37,489 nucleotides of DNA from CAYSPS01 sp964432975 (GCA_964432975.1 CAYSPS010000006.1:1-37489); one strand, 5' to 3'; positions 7,557 through 17,217 are shown, numbered from the stretch's first letter. Numbers and translations: made by a program. The notes: generated by a model from the sequence alone, not told the origin.

Positions 7557-8758
7557 GCAAACAAACACACGGTTACGTCCCATTGGCCGAGCGCATGCGG
7601 CCGGTCAAACTTGAGCATTTTTTCGGCCAATCACACTTGGTTGGCACTGATGGCTTTTTAAAAAAAGCCATCGAAGGCGATTTTGTTCCATCAATGATTT
7701 TATGGGGGCCGCCGGGCACCGGCAAGACTACCCTTGCTTCAATTATCGCCAATGAAACGCAAGCGGTATTTGTAAAACTGAGTGGTGTCACGAGCGGCAA
7801 ACAAGATTTGTCTGCCGTTATTACACGGGCACATGAAAATAAATTTTTTAACAAAAAAACAATTTTGTTTATTGACGAAATTCATCGCTGGAATAAGGCG
7901 CAACAAGATGCTCTTCTTCCCCACGTTGAATATGGCACCATTACGCTCATCGGCGCAACAACTGAAAATCCAAGTTTTGAAGTTATTTCAGCACTTATTT
8001 CACGCAGCAAAGTGCTGGTGCTCAACAAACTTGAAGCGCAGGATATTCAAAAAATTTTGCAGCGCGCGCTTACTGACACGCAAAATGGTCTGGGATCGCG
8101 CAACATAGAAATGAGCAACGACATTATCGAGCAGCTTTCAAAGCTTGCCAATGGTGACGCCCGCATGGCACTCAACACATTAGAGGCGGCAGCGGAACAA
8201 TCACCGGTAATCACGTCAGAACTTATCAAAAAAATTTTGCAAAAATCGCATCTTTACTACGACAAAACTGGCGAGGAGCACTACAATATTATTTCGGCTC
8301 TTCATAAATCTCTGCGTGGCGGTGATGCCAACGGCGCACTCTATTGGCTTGCACGCATGTTAGAGGGTGGGGAAGACCCAATCTACGTTGCACGCAGATT
8401 GCTCCGATTTGCCTCTGAAGATGTTGGACTTGCCGATAATTTTGCCGTGGTGCTTGCAAACGCAACATTTGATACATGCCATAAACTCGGCATGCCAGAG
8501 TGTAACGTACATCTGGCACAATTGGTAATTTATCTGGCACGCACTAAAAAGAATGTAGCTGCGTATTTTGCCTACGGCAAAGCAAAAAAAGACGTTGAAA
8601 CTTTTGGAAACCTACCTGTTCCCCTCCATCTGCGCAACGCACCAACCAAACTCATGCAAGAGCTTGGCTATTCAAAGGGGTATAAATATACACCGCTTGA
8701 AGATAGCAGTGATCAGGTATATTTACCGCAAGAACTTAAAAATAGAAAATATATCTAG
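7553..8758 (+). CDS. rarA: Replication-associated recombination protein A (RarA/MgsA), AAA+ ATPase
   Basis: This is a 401-residue AAA+ ATPase of the RarA/MgsA/WRNIP1 family, which acts at stalled replication forks. It has Walker A GPPGTGKT (52-59), Walker B ILFIDEIHR (104-112) and sensor 1 GATTENPSFE (134-143). The C-terminal tetramerisation domain carries RFASEDVGLAD and VPLHLRNAPTKLM, which separate RarA from RuvB and the clamp-loader subunits. The ATG at 7553 overlaps the CYTH stop by four bases. Its length is slightly below the usual 430-450, with no domain missing. It is the last gene of the three-gene operon. Confidence 0.95.
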   Translation: MSKQTHGYVPLAERMRPVKLEHFFGQSHLVGTDGFLKKAIEGDFVPSMILWGPPGTGKTTLASIIANETQAVFVKLSGVTSGKQDLSAVITRAHENKFFNKKTILFIDEIHRWNKAQQDALLPHVEYGTITLIGATTENPSFEVISALISRSKVLVLNKLEAQDIQKILQRALTDTQNGLGSRNIEMSNDIIEQLSKLANGDARMALNTLEAAAEQSPVITSELIKKILQKSHLYYDKTGEEHYNIISALHKSLRGGDANGALYWLARMLEGGEDPIYVARRLLRFASEDVGLADNFAVVLANATFDTCHKLGMPECNVHLAQLVIYLARTKKNVAAYFAYGKAKKDVETFGNLPVPLHLRNAPTKLMQELGYSKGYKYTPLEDSSDQVYLPQELKNRKYI

Positions 8759-8803
8759 AATTTGGAAGATTTCTCAGCAAACAAGGGCATGAAAATATTC
8801 AGC

Positions 8804-9415
8804 CTACATGCGTGCATATGGATCGTATGCGCTGGAGCTGTGCTGCGGTGGCAGCCCTTCAAATCTGGCAACCCGTGTCTCTATTCCATCAACCCTTCGC
8901 GTTAGTGCAAGAACGCGTCTATCTACGCTCTCAACCGTTGCATTTAGACGATCTGCACAGTGCAATAAGTCTTGCAACAATTCTTCCTGATGGCGTTTAA
9001 TATCTTCCTGCTTTCGTTGCATGCGATAAAGTTCTTGTTCGCGAACAAAGCCTTGTAACTGCTCAAGCCGACCAATAAAAGCAACAAGAGCACCATCATC
9101 TGCAATTAAATTTCGGGCCCGTACTGCTTCTAATTCTTTAATAGCCTTGTCTAAACGATCATCAACATGTAACAATTCAGGTTCAACTTCATGATGTTCA
9201 TGAGCGCGTTTGCGACATAACAGATTGATCACCTCGGCTGGGGTCTGCTCCAACGCAGCCAGTACGTCGCCATAATATGTGGCTTGATTTTGAACATACG
9301 TTCTATCACTTTCAGGAGTTGGTGGATTGAACAGACGGCGCAAAAAATCCATCCCGTTTACGGAAGGTATCACAAAAAACGCTATCGCCATTGATATACG
9401 CATATAACCGTTCAT
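8804..9415 (-). CDS. Secreted coiled-coil protein of unknown function
   Basis: I do not recognise this 203-residue protein. It begins with a short hydrophobic segment (MRISMAIAFFVIPSVNG) that reads as a signal peptide. The rest is charged and helical: residues roughly 80-180 are rich in Glu, Arg, Gln and Leu with heptad-like spacing, suggesting a coiled coil, and the tail is SSSAYDPYARM. I place the start at the ATG 9415; an upstream GTG at 9427 is possible. It follows another secreted unknown (9517-9927) on the same strand with about 100 bases between them. Genes of this kind, short and secreted without known domains, recur through the window. Confidence 0.6.
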   Translation of the reverse strand: MNGYMRISMAIAFFVIPSVNGMDFLRRLFNPPTPESDRTYVQNQATYYGDVLAALEQTPAEVINLLCRKRAHEHHEVEPELLHVDDRLDKAIKELEAVRARNLIADDGALVAFIGRLEQLQGFVREQELYRMQRKQEDIKRHQEELLQDLLHCADRLNATVESVDRRVLALTRRVDGIETRVARFEGLPPQHSSSAYDPYARM

Positions 9416-9516
9416 TAAAATGACCACCCATATATTTTTTTATGTTGCTCGTATTTGTACTTGTTCGTTGTCAAAAGAAAGGCGTGCAAGGCTTGTACCC
9501 GACAAATAAATTTTTC

Positions 9517-9927
9517 TTATTCGCGCCCCGGCGACCACCGAGACCAATGATAATGTCGTGCCTGCATCAGATTTAAGGTCGTAATAACTCGCCCTAACTC
9601 TTCAACAATAAAACTGACTGGAAAAGAAAACTCCAAATGCTTGGCAGCCTCTTGCTCAATATATCGTTCTAGTCTACTAACATTGTATGATGATATGGTA
9701 TGTACCGTATCGTATCCGATAGCGTCAATCATACAATCAAAACGCCGATACTGGCACTCAACATACGCACGATCTGCAGCGTCGACATTGAGAGTATCGG
9801 CAACCGTGGCACTCGCTCTCAACAGCGAAGCAACAACATGCCAAAAATCGTCCAATGCCATACAACGATGGGCCGACAATAAAAAAAGTCCACAAACACC
9901 TGTTACCAAACTTGTTTTTCTCAACAT
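9517..9927 (-). CDS. Small secreted protein of unknown function
   Basis: This 136-residue protein has a clear signal peptide: MLRK, then a hydrophobic core (about residues 5-19) and a likely cleavage after CMA. The mature part is helical with two cysteines (CQYRRFDC) and ends in an Arg/Trp-rich tail. I recognise no domain. The ATG is preceded by GAGG at five bases. It is upstream of, and possibly co-transcribed with, the coiled-coil gene at 8804. The 250 bases on its other side, to the MerR gene, hold only the MerR promoter. Confidence 0.6.
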   Translation of the reverse strand: MLRKTSLVTGVCGLFLLSAHRCMALDDFWHVVASLLRASATVADTLNVDAADRAYVECQYRRFDCMIDAIGYDTVHTISSYNVSRLERYIEQEAAKHLEFSFPVSFIVEELGRVITTLNLMQARHYHWSRWSPGRE

Positions 9928-10110
9928 ACATACCTCACAAACTTATCAACAACAATAGGTTCTCCTACAGGAAACCCCACCATCACACATTACTATATCA
10001 AAAAAGGCCCACAGGTAACAACCGCCCCTAAATAACTCACTTGAAAAACAATTTCTACCAATTCACACACGCGATTTTTATTCACGTTTCTTGCGTAACT
10101 TAAAATCTAC

Positions 10111-10141
10111 TTGACCCTTACGTTACGTCATCCTTTAGACT
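10111..10141 (+). promoter_or_regulatory. MerR-type promoter/operator with 19-bp spacer
   Basis: A -35 box TTGACC (10111-10116) and a -10 box TAGACT (10136-10141) are separated by 19 bases instead of the usual 17, the hallmark of promoters activated by MerR-family regulators through DNA untwisting. The spacer holds CTTACGTTACGTCATCC, close to the known operator pattern of TipAL/Mta-like regulators. It lies 38 bases before the merR gene, so the regulator probably activates its own transcription. Confidence 0.75.
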
Positions 10142-10178
10142 GATTCCTGGTGACTATCACAAAGCGAAAAGGATGTTG

Positions 10179-11003
10179 ATGAATTACACGGTTAACCAAT
10201 TGGCCAAGTTATCCGGCGTAACAATTCGCACACTGCGTTTTTATGATGCAATTGGTTTGTTAAAACCAGCGTTCGTTGCAGAAAATGGATATCGGTACTA
10301 TCAAGAAAAAGAACTCTTGTTGTTGCAACAAATCTTATTTTTGCGCGAGCTTGGTTTTGAGCTCAAACAAATCCAAAGCATCATAAAACAAGGCGATTTC
10401 AACAAACTTGCCGCGCTGCAATCGCATAAAAAGACACTCAAGCAAGAGATCAAGCGATTGCACATGTTGATGGTCACCATTGATAAAACCATTAACCATT
10501 TACAAGGGAAACAAACAATGAACGAAAAAGAACTGTTCTATGGCTTACACAATTTCTCACCAGAGTTTCAAAAGTTTTATCGCGATGCGATGGAAAAGGC
10601 AAGCGATGAAGCAAAAGAACTTTTTGACCAAATATATGAGCACGAAAAAAATATGAGCGATCAAGAGAAAAAAGCGCTTGATCAAGATAAACAAAAATTC
10701 TGGAAAGAATTAGTACAAGCATTTCAAAAAAGGCTACACATCGAGCATAAAGATGTTCAGCGCATTATGCGCAATTATATAAGCTTCAGCGAACGCAGCG
10801 GTATTCAACCAACAAAAAAACTGTGGCTGGCATCTACAGAAGCGTTTCGTAGAATGCCAGAAAGCTTTAAAAAATCCGTCAAAAAATTCCCCGAACTGAA
10901 ACCACTTTACCGTGAAAAAATCAAAATTTTTGACGAAAATCCTGGTTTGGAAAATTTTCTGGCAGATGCAATGAAATACTATGCTGAACATAATATGGCA
11001 TAG
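10179..11003 (+). CDS. MerR-family transcriptional activator with TipAS-like effector domain
   Basis: The first 70 residues form a MerR winged helix: YTVNQLAKLSGVTIRTLRFYD, then the wing IGLLKP-NGYRYY, and LRELGFELKQI. A coiled-coil linker follows (about 75-110). The C-terminal 150 residues match the TipAS ligand-binding domain, ending NPGLENFLADAMKYY. TipAS domains bind thiopeptide or other bulky drugs in characterised relatives; the ligand here is unknown. The ATG at 10179 has AGGA five bases upstream; the ATG at 10173 overlaps that site. It stands alone downstream of a promoter with a 19-base spacer, so autoactivation is likely. No transporter lies beside it as an obvious target. Confidence 0.88.
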   Translation: MNYTVNQLAKLSGVTIRTLRFYDAIGLLKPAFVAENGYRYYQEKELLLLQQILFLRELGFELKQIQSIIKQGDFNKLAALQSHKKTLKQEIKRLHMLMVTIDKTINHLQGKQTMNEKELFYGLHNFSPEFQKFYRDAMEKASDEAKELFDQIYEHEKNMSDQEKKALDQDKQKFWKELVQAFQKRLHIEHKDVQRIMRNYISFSERSGIQPTKKLWLASTEAFRRMPESFKKSVKKFPELKPLYREKIKIFDENPGLENFLADAMKYYAEHNMA

Positions 11004-11018
11004 TATTGTTGTTCAAAT

Positions 11019-11059
11019 ACTATCAACTGAAGGGAGCCAGGCTCCCTTCAGTTGATAGT
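11019..11059. terminator. 19-bp perfect hairpin between convergent genes
   Basis: The arms 11019-11037 and 11041-11059 are perfectly complementary over 19 bases with a three-base loop (CAG). It lies between the merR stop (11003) and the stop of the minus-strand secreted gene (11072), so it can serve both. No T-run follows on either strand, which is unlike a standard intrinsic terminator. Confidence 0.65.
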
Positions 11060-11071
11060 TTACAGGCAACT

Positions 11072-11995
11072 TTACAAACGAGCAGCAAGTTTGAGCAAAC
11101 GTTGTGAATATGATTTGCCGAAACCAAATGTATTAACCTTGGCACTCAACTCGAGCAAATATGCTTTAGTTTTTGCTGCATCAAACATCACTTTATTTGA
11201 TGTCAGTAATAGCTCAAAAACTTTAACATAACCGTCGGTATACATATGCTGCAAGCGGTGTATCAAGAATACGCTACAACCAAGTAACGCGTATGGTGCA
11301 CATTTGACCAAGTTCTTCACAAACTGCCCATAGTCACCATCAGGGTTTAAGCCAACGCAACCAACACATGTCGACAACAAATCGTCAAACAATTTTTTAG
11401 CACTCATCATGCTTTTGTGATCTTTACTTACAATAAAGTACCCAAGTGCCGCAACAGGAATAGGAATCAATTTAGTTGTACGTAAAGTATTTATTCTAAA
11501 ACTCATCCAATCATAGGCTTGCCAAATAACCTGATCAATATTTATTTTATTATTAATAACCAGCTCTTTATTTTTGTAATCAATCGTTCGACCACTTTCT
11601 GAAATCGCTTTAGAAAGCGGCAATATACGCAGCGCCTCTTGCGCAATTTCAGGGCTTGCTGCCTGTGCTGCAATGCTTAACGCATCTAAGGCGTCCATAT
11701 CATATTTTATACTTTTGCTAATATCAAAATTCCAATGACGATCGACTACGACACAAAAAAGATTTAGAATCGAATTTTTGTAAGATGGCTTAATTTCGCA
11801 CACCGTCACTTTATCGTTATATAATTGCGGAGCCAGTACGTAAAAAGCACCACAATCATAATCAAGGTGTGTTATCCATGATGCATCACGAATAAGAGGT
11901 TCAGGCTTGCTAACCAATCCTTCAACACCTACCAGACGTGCGCTTGAACAAAAAAGCGCTAAACCAACCAGGGCTCCTCGGCCTACGTGTGCCAT
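11072..11995 (-). CDS. Secreted or membrane-anchored protein of unknown function
   Basis: This 307-residue protein is not recognised. It starts MAHVGRGALVGLALFCSSARL, a probable signal peptide, and has hydrophobic stretches near LIPIPVAALGYFIV (about 178-191) and APYALLGCSVFLIHRL that could be membrane segments. A CVGCVG motif lies between them. The ATG has AAGGA six bases upstream. It is the last gene after secA on the minus strand (88-base gap) and ends at the 19-bp hairpin. Confidence 0.6.
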   Translation of the reverse strand: MAHVGRGALVGLALFCSSARLVGVEGLVSKPEPLIRDASWITHLDYDCGAFYVLAPQLYNDKVTVCEIKPSYKNSILNLFCVVVDRHWNFDISKSIKYDMDALDALSIAAQAASPEIAQEALRILPLSKAISESGRTIDYKNKELVINNKINIDQVIWQAYDWMSFRINTLRTTKLIPIPVAALGYFIVSKDHKSMMSAKKLFDDLLSTCVGCVGLNPDGDYGQFVKNLVKCAPYALLGCSVFLIHRLQHMYTDGYVKVFELLLTSNKVMFDAAKTKAYLLELSAKVNTFGFGKSYSQRLLKLAARL

Positions 11996-12083
11996 ACTGA
12001 TCCTTTCAGGATTATATTACGGGATTTTGTCGTACGGCTAACAACGTAGCAGATTCCTATACAGGCTGCAATCACAAAAAATT

Positions 12084-14561
12084 TTAACGATTTTTTTTAT
12101 CACGTCGCGCTGAACGTGCTGGTGTACCCTGATTATGACCAGCCATCATTTGTTCAAGTTCACGCCTCCTGCGCTCAACAAGTTCTTGTTGATCAAAATG
12201 CGCAGCATTAAAGTGAAATATACGATAAACAATTTCCCACTTGATCTGCTGCATCATTTCCTGGAACATCACAAATGCTTCACGCTTGTATTCATACAGC
12301 GGATTTTTTTGCGCATACCCGCGATAACCAATTCCCTCTTTGAGGTGATCAATATTGAGCATATGCTGCTTCCACGCACGATCAACCGTTTCAAGCATGA
12401 TCCATTTTTCCGCTGCCGCAATTTGTGCTTGATCAAATTTCGACCGATAATACTCATAGTGCTTTAACAAAAAGTTACTTACATCAAGCTTAAACTCATC
12501 AACGGTATGCGTGCGGAAACCAGCATTTTTTAAATCAGGTACTAAAATATGTGCTACACCACTAATCAAGTTATATACACGCTCAACTTGTTCGGTAGTA
12601 ATTTTGCGCGCAGGACATACTTGATCAATCGCCTCATACACAAAATTAATAATTAATTCACTCACGAGCGCCTTGGTATCATCACTTTGATCTAAAATTT
12701 GCCGACGATATTTGTAAATTACCGTGCGATGTTGATTCATCACATCGTCGTATTCTAGTAAGTGCTTGCGGATATCAAAATTGTGTTTTTCAACTTTTTC
12801 TTGAGAACGTTCGATGGTGCGCGAAAACATACGAGATTCAATCACATCGTCTTCGGTCATGCCACCATAGCGCGCCATATTTTTTTTGAGCGATTCAACA
12901 TTAGGAGCAAATATACGAATAAGATCATCATCAAGCGCAATATAAAATCGCGATTCTCCCGGGTCGCCTTGACGACCAGAGCGACCACGGAGCTGATTAT
13001 CGATACGGCGACTCTCATGCCGTTCGGTGCCAAGCACATACAAACCGCCAACATTACGCGATTCTGGCGTAAGCTTGATATCGGTACCGCGACCGGCCAT
13101 ATTGGTGGCAATCGTTACGCGCTTTGGATTACCGGCAAATTTTATAATTTCTGCTTCGCGTGCGTGGTTTTTTGCATTAAGCACTTCATGAGGAACGCCA
13201 TGCATCGTCAAAACTTTGCTCAACAACTCGGATGTTTCAACAGCAATTGTACCAATCAAAACGGGCTGCCCCTTTTTGTAACGCTCTTTAACATCATTTA
13301 CGATTGCTTTAAATTTTGCTTCTTTTGTTAAATACAAAAGATCTGGCTTATCATCACGTACCATCGGCATATTGGTTGGAATGCTCACAACATCAAGATG
13401 ATAAATTTTGTGAAATTCCTCGGCCTCGGTCATTGCAGTGCCCGTCATGCCAGCAAGTTTTTTGTAAATACGGAAGTAGTTTTGCAAGGTAATGGACGCA
13501 AGCGTTTGGCTTTCTTTTTCAATCGTAACACCTTCTTTTGCTTCTAACGCCTGATGCAGTCCATCACTATAACGACGCCCAGCCAAAATACGTCCAGTAA
13601 ACTCATCAACAATTAATACCTGCTCACCCTGCACAACATAATCAACATCACGCTTAAACAATGCATGTGCGCGCAATGCTTGTGTCACATGGTGTAAAAT
13701 ATTCAAATGGGCAGGATCATATAAATTTTCGATCTGGAAAAATGCTTCGACTTTATCAACACCCTGCTCGCTAAACTGTGCAGAACGCGCTTTTTCATCA
13801 ACCTCATAGTCTTGACCGCGTGCAAAATGTCGCACCGCTTTATCAGCTTTAATATATAACTCGCCTTCTTCATCAGTTGGGCCAGAAATAATAAGTGGCG
13901 TACGCGCTTCGTCAATTAAAATCGAGTCAACTTCGTCAACAATCGCGTAATTCAGATCGCGCTGCACATAATCTTGCAATCTAAATTTCATATTATCGCG
14001 CAAATAATCAAAACCAAGCTCACTATTTGTTGCATACAAAATATCTTTTTGATATGCCGCTTTACGTTCTTCATCGTCCATTTGGTTTTGCAAATACGTA
14101 ACTTCTAAACCAAGCGACGTATAAATTGGCGCGTTCCATTCGGCATCACGCCGCGCCAAATAATCATTCACCGTTACCAGGTGAACGCCTTTGCCGGTAA
14201 GCGCATTTAAATAAAGGGGCATCGTGGCGACCAGCGTCTTTCCCTCGCCAGTCTTCATTTCGGCAATTTTACCCTGATGAAGCACAACACCCCCCATCAG
14301 CTGTACATCAAACGGACGCATTCCCAATTTACGTTTTGAAACTTCACGAACCACAGCAAACGCTTCAACCAAAAGATCGTCCAGCTTGGCACCGCGCGTA
14401 AGTTTTTCTTTAAATTCTGGCGTCTTTGCAGCTAATTGATCGTCAGGAAGCGCTACCATTGTAGATTCAAGCGCATTAATTTTATGTACAAACGGCACCA
14501 ACCGTCTTACCTGACGTTCATTCGCGCTTCCCAAAATTTTTTGTAACAATGCAGTGATCAT
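12084..14561 (-). CDS. secA: Protein translocase ATPase SecA
   Basis: This is the 825-residue motor ATPase that drives preproteins through SecYEG. Walker A is GEGKT (105-109), Walker B IVDEVDSILIDEARTP (207-222), followed by the preprotein-crosslinking domain and the second helicase domain with GRGTDIKL and GRSGRQGDPG. The wing and helical scaffold end at about residue 780. The tail EQMMAGHNQGTPARSARRDKKNR lacks the CxCx8CH zinc finger that binds SecB in many proteobacterial SecAs, so it ends like the shorter zinc-less forms. A consensus AAGGAGG precedes the ATG by six bases. It starts 15 bases after pgeF and is in the same unit as two ABC exporters. It is the likely exporter of the many signal-peptide proteins here. 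Confidence 0.98.
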   Translation of the reverse strand: MITALLQKILGSANERQVRRLVPFVHKINALESTMVALPDDQLAAKTPEFKEKLTRGAKLDDLLVEAFAVVREVSKRKLGMRPFDVQLMGGVVLHQGKIAEMKTGEGKTLVATMPLYLNALTGKGVHLVTVNDYLARRDAEWNAPIYTSLGLEVTYLQNQMDDEERKAAYQKDILYATNSELGFDYLRDNMKFRLQDYVQRDLNYAIVDEVDSILIDEARTPLIISGPTDEEGELYIKADKAVRHFARGQDYEVDEKARSAQFSEQGVDKVEAFFQIENLYDPAHLNILHHVTQALRAHALFKRDVDYVVQGEQVLIVDEFTGRILAGRRYSDGLHQALEAKEGVTIEKESQTLASITLQNYFRIYKKLAGMTGTAMTEAEEFHKIYHLDVVSIPTNMPMVRDDKPDLLYLTKEAKFKAIVNDVKERYKKGQPVLIGTIAVETSELLSKVLTMHGVPHEVLNAKNHAREAEIIKFAGNPKRVTIATNMAGRGTDIKLTPESRNVGGLYVLGTERHESRRIDNQLRGRSGRQGDPGESRFYIALDDDLIRIFAPNVESLKKNMARYGGMTEDDVIESRMFSRTIERSQEKVEKHNFDIRKHLLEYDDVMNQHRTVIYKYRRQILDQSDDTKALVSELIINFVYEAIDQVCPARKITTEQVERVYNLISGVAHILVPDLKNAGFRTHTVDEFKLDVSNFLLKHYEYYRSKFDQAQIAAAEKWIMLETVDRAWKQHMLNIDHLKEGIGYRGYAQKNPLYEYKREAFVMFQEMMQQIKWEIVYRIFHFNAAHFDQQELVERRRRELEQMMAGHNQGTPARSARRDKKNR

Positions 14562-14576
14562 GTATTTCCTCCTTTT

Positions 14577-15257
14577 TTATTTTAACCAAATTATACTCAT
14601 CTGGCGAACTGAAGTGCGACAATCTCGCCGATATGAACAAAAATTATCATGACAAATCGTGCATACACAGGCATGTGTTTTAATGTTTTTCTGCGCAAGC
14701 CCAATGCGCACAAGTTCAGCACAATTGCATGCACACAAATCAAAATAGCACGCACGATCATGCGCGTATACAAATTCACGTGCCCAATCTGGTAATTTGC
14801 TGATAAATACATCATCAACGCAATAACAGCACGCGCGCGCGCATGGTCCAAGCCACGCACAAAGTTCTTCTGGCTTTGTGTTATATAATTTCTGCATATG
14901 CTGTACAACGCGCGTAACAATTTTTTGTACACTGCCACGCCAACCAGCATGAATCATGGCAATAGCATGTTTTTTTTGATCAAAGAGTGCGATTGGCAAG
15001 CAATCAGCCGTCAAAACGCCAAGCCCAACTTGAGAAACCTGAGTTATCAAATAATCGCCATCATGCAGCTCAAACTGATTCATACACGCTCTATTTTTTT
15101 GTGTTATAGCATGCCCACAAACACCGTGTATCTGGTGCTGAAAAACCACTGGTACATCCTGCCAGCGCATCAATGTACCACGCAGCGCATGTGGCTCAAC
15201 GCACGTGAACTTATCACCAAAAAAAATGTTGGCTCGTGCATGCTCAATAATATTCAT
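14577..15257 (-). CDS. pgeF: Peptidoglycan editing factor PgeF / multicopper polyphenol oxidase-like (YfiH family, DUF152)
   Basis: This 226-residue YfiH/PgeF-family protein has the metal-binding triad of the fold: His44 in QIHG, Cys86 in TADCLP and His103 in HAGWRG. The family was annotated as laccase, and E. coli YfiH was later shown to remove wrongly incorporated L-Ser from peptidoglycan precursors. The C-terminus has CTICHDNFCSYRRD, in place of the family's usual short CT-block, then RTSVRQMS. I chose the ATG at 15257 because GGTGAG lies five bases upstream; it falls four bases after the ABC transporter stop at 15262. The frame opens earlier at 15350 without a ribosome site. It sits between ABC exporters and secA. 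Confidence 0.9.
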   Translation of the reverse strand: MNIIEHARANIFFGDKFTCVEPHALRGTLMRWQDVPVVFQHQIHGVCGHAITQKNRACMNQFELHDGDYLITQVSQVGLGVLTADCLPIALFDQKKHAIAMIHAGWRGSVQKIVTRVVQHMQKLYNTKPEELCAWLGPCARACCYCVDDVFISKLPDWAREFVYAHDRACYFDLCACNCAELVRIGLAQKNIKTHACVCTICHDNFCSYRRDCRTSVRQMSIIWLK

Positions 15258-15261
15258 GTGC

Positions 15262-17187
15262 TCACCCGTGCTCAAGGGTAACATCGTGCATAAACAGTGG
15301 CACTGCAGGCGCTGCACGTCCACCACTTTCCACCACAACGGATCCTGCAACTAATTGTTGATAATAGTGCGAAACTTGCAACAGTTCTTGATGCGTTTTG
15401 AACGTAAATTCTTTGCTCTTGCTTAAAATTGATAAATCTAAAATGCCAACTGCTTGTTCAAGCGTTTTCAAGCGATGGGCGACGACAATCACAAGGGCAT
15501 CTTGCGCCATGTGCATAATCATATCATTTACCGCACGTTCACTTGCATTGTCTAAACTGCTTGTAGGTTCATCGATAAGAATCAATTGAGGCCTATAGGC
15601 TTTTACACGCAAATACAAACTTAAAAAATTAAGTCGTTGTCGTTGTCCACCAGATAATGTTAAACCACCCTCACTTACTACCGTATCAAGTCCACGTTTT
15701 TGACAAAGCCATGCCCATAAACCAACACGCTCAAGAAGCGCGATCAATTCATGCTCTGCAGGACGAGCACGATCTGGCAAACCAAATGTTAGATTATATT
15801 TAATGGTACCATAAAGCCCAGAATTGGATTGATTTTGCAACGCAATAAGACCTCGACGAGCTTGGTCATTAATGGCGTAAATATCGGCACCATTCACAAA
15901 AACATTACCACCCTGCGGCCGCACTTGACCACCAAGAATTGACAGTAGTGTTGACTTGCCCTCACCAGAAAAACCAATTACACCATACAATTTATTTTTT
16001 TGAACGACAGGAACCCGCAAGCGCAATGAAACGCCATCAAAAATTGGTTTTTGATTGCCATATTTAAACATAATATTTCGCGCTTCAACTTCAAGCATAT
16101 CTTGCGCCGTTTTTATAGACGTTATCCCAACTTCAAGTACGGGAAATGTTTGGCGTCCATACGTGCGCATGAATGTAAAAAAATCATGTATACGATCAAC
16201 ATGCACTTTAAATCGATAAATGAATTGACCAATTTGTAGCAACTGATACGTGCCAGTAAAAAATGTAACCAATAATGCAATACCCGTTGTTTGCGCAAGA
16301 ACCCCGCGCTGCATAAGATGCACAATATAAAAACCAGTAATACCAAAAATTATTACGTACAAAACTTTTGTAATGGTGCCAATAATATAATATGATCGCC
16401 ACAATGCACTTTCGATACCCAAACGCCGCTTATTAATACTGCGCAATTTATCGTCAATCTTATCGCTAGAAAAGGTTGCACGAATAAGTGGCATTTGTAA
16501 TAAACTTTCAGTCGCAACATTTTTTACTTTATCATCAGCATCGATCCACAAAGGCATCATAACGTGCGCAGTAAACATAAAGACAAAAATAAAAAATACG
16601 CTCAGAAGCGACAAAAGACCGAGTGCCAACAAGCCCAAAGTGATATCAATACTTAAAAATGTTACAATAACGGTAACTGCACCAATAACTGTTTGCAAAA
16701 GTTCACAGTTGCCCATCCGCAATACTTCTTCCAACGATTCAGCCGCACGATAAATTTTTGCGATCACACGACCTTTTGCATTATTGATGTGGCAAATTGG
16801 ATCAATATGCAACATGCGCTTCATGGCACAATAATGGATACTTTGCACACTACGCACATGAACCTTAGTAGCGTAATAATCGCTTACATACTCCAATAGT
16901 GCCAATACAAACCACAGGACAAGAAAAAGCCAAAAATATGTATAATGCTGTGTACGGAACAACCATTCCAAAAGAAGCGCTGGAATAGTGAGAAAGATAT
17001 TACTGAGCGTGCCGATACCATAAATGATCAGGAAGGACCATTTTTGTTGCACAATTATCTGTAACCATGATACAGCAAAATCAATGGTCAAAAATTGAAC
17101 TTTTTTATGCAATTGAAAAGCGCGCAATAAGAAATCAACATAAGAGCGCGACAGCGCGCGTACGCGCTGACTTTCAAAAATTTTCAT
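15262..17187 (-). CDS. ABC exporter half-transporter (TMD-NBD fusion), subunit 2
   Basis: This 641-residue protein has an N-terminal six-helix export domain (about 40-345) fused to an ATPase. The NBD has Walker A GFSGEGKST (405-413), Q-loop ALQNQ (449-453), signature LSGGQRQR (511-518), Walker B LILIDEP (535-541) and H-loop H571. The catalytic Glu and His are both present. The substrate is unknown; type-IV exporters of this layout move lipids, peptides or drugs. It starts 30 bases after a paralogous half-transporter, so a heterodimer is likely. GTGAG precedes the ATG. The soluble pgeF follows at once. Confidence 0.93.
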   Translation of the reverse strand: MKIFESQRVRALSRSYVDFLLRAFQLHKKVQFLTIDFAVSWLQIIVQQKWSFLIIYGIGTLSNIFLTIPALLLEWLFRTQHYTYFWLFLVLWFVLALLEYVSDYYATKVHVRSVQSIHYCAMKRMLHIDPICHINNAKGRVIAKIYRAAESLEEVLRMGNCELLQTVIGAVTVIVTFLSIDITLGLLALGLLSLLSVFFIFVFMFTAHVMMPLWIDADDKVKNVATESLLQMPLIRATFSSDKIDDKLRSINKRRLGIESALWRSYYIIGTITKVLYVIIFGITGFYIVHLMQRGVLAQTTGIALLVTFFTGTYQLLQIGQFIYRFKVHVDRIHDFFTFMRTYGRQTFPVLEVGITSIKTAQDMLEVEARNIMFKYGNQKPIFDGVSLRLRVPVVQKNKLYGVIGFSGEGKSTLLSILGGQVRPQGGNVFVNGADIYAINDQARRGLIALQNQSNSGLYGTIKYNLTFGLPDRARPAEHELIALLERVGLWAWLCQKRGLDTVVSEGGLTLSGGQRQRLNFLSLYLRVKAYRPQLILIDEPTSSLDNASERAVNDMIMHMAQDALVIVVAHRLKTLEQAVGILDLSILSKSKEFTFKTHQELLQVSHYYQQLVAGSVVVESGGRAAPAVPLFMHDVTLEHG

Positions 17188-17217
17188 GCAATACTCACAA
17201 ATTTTTTGAGCGGACGC

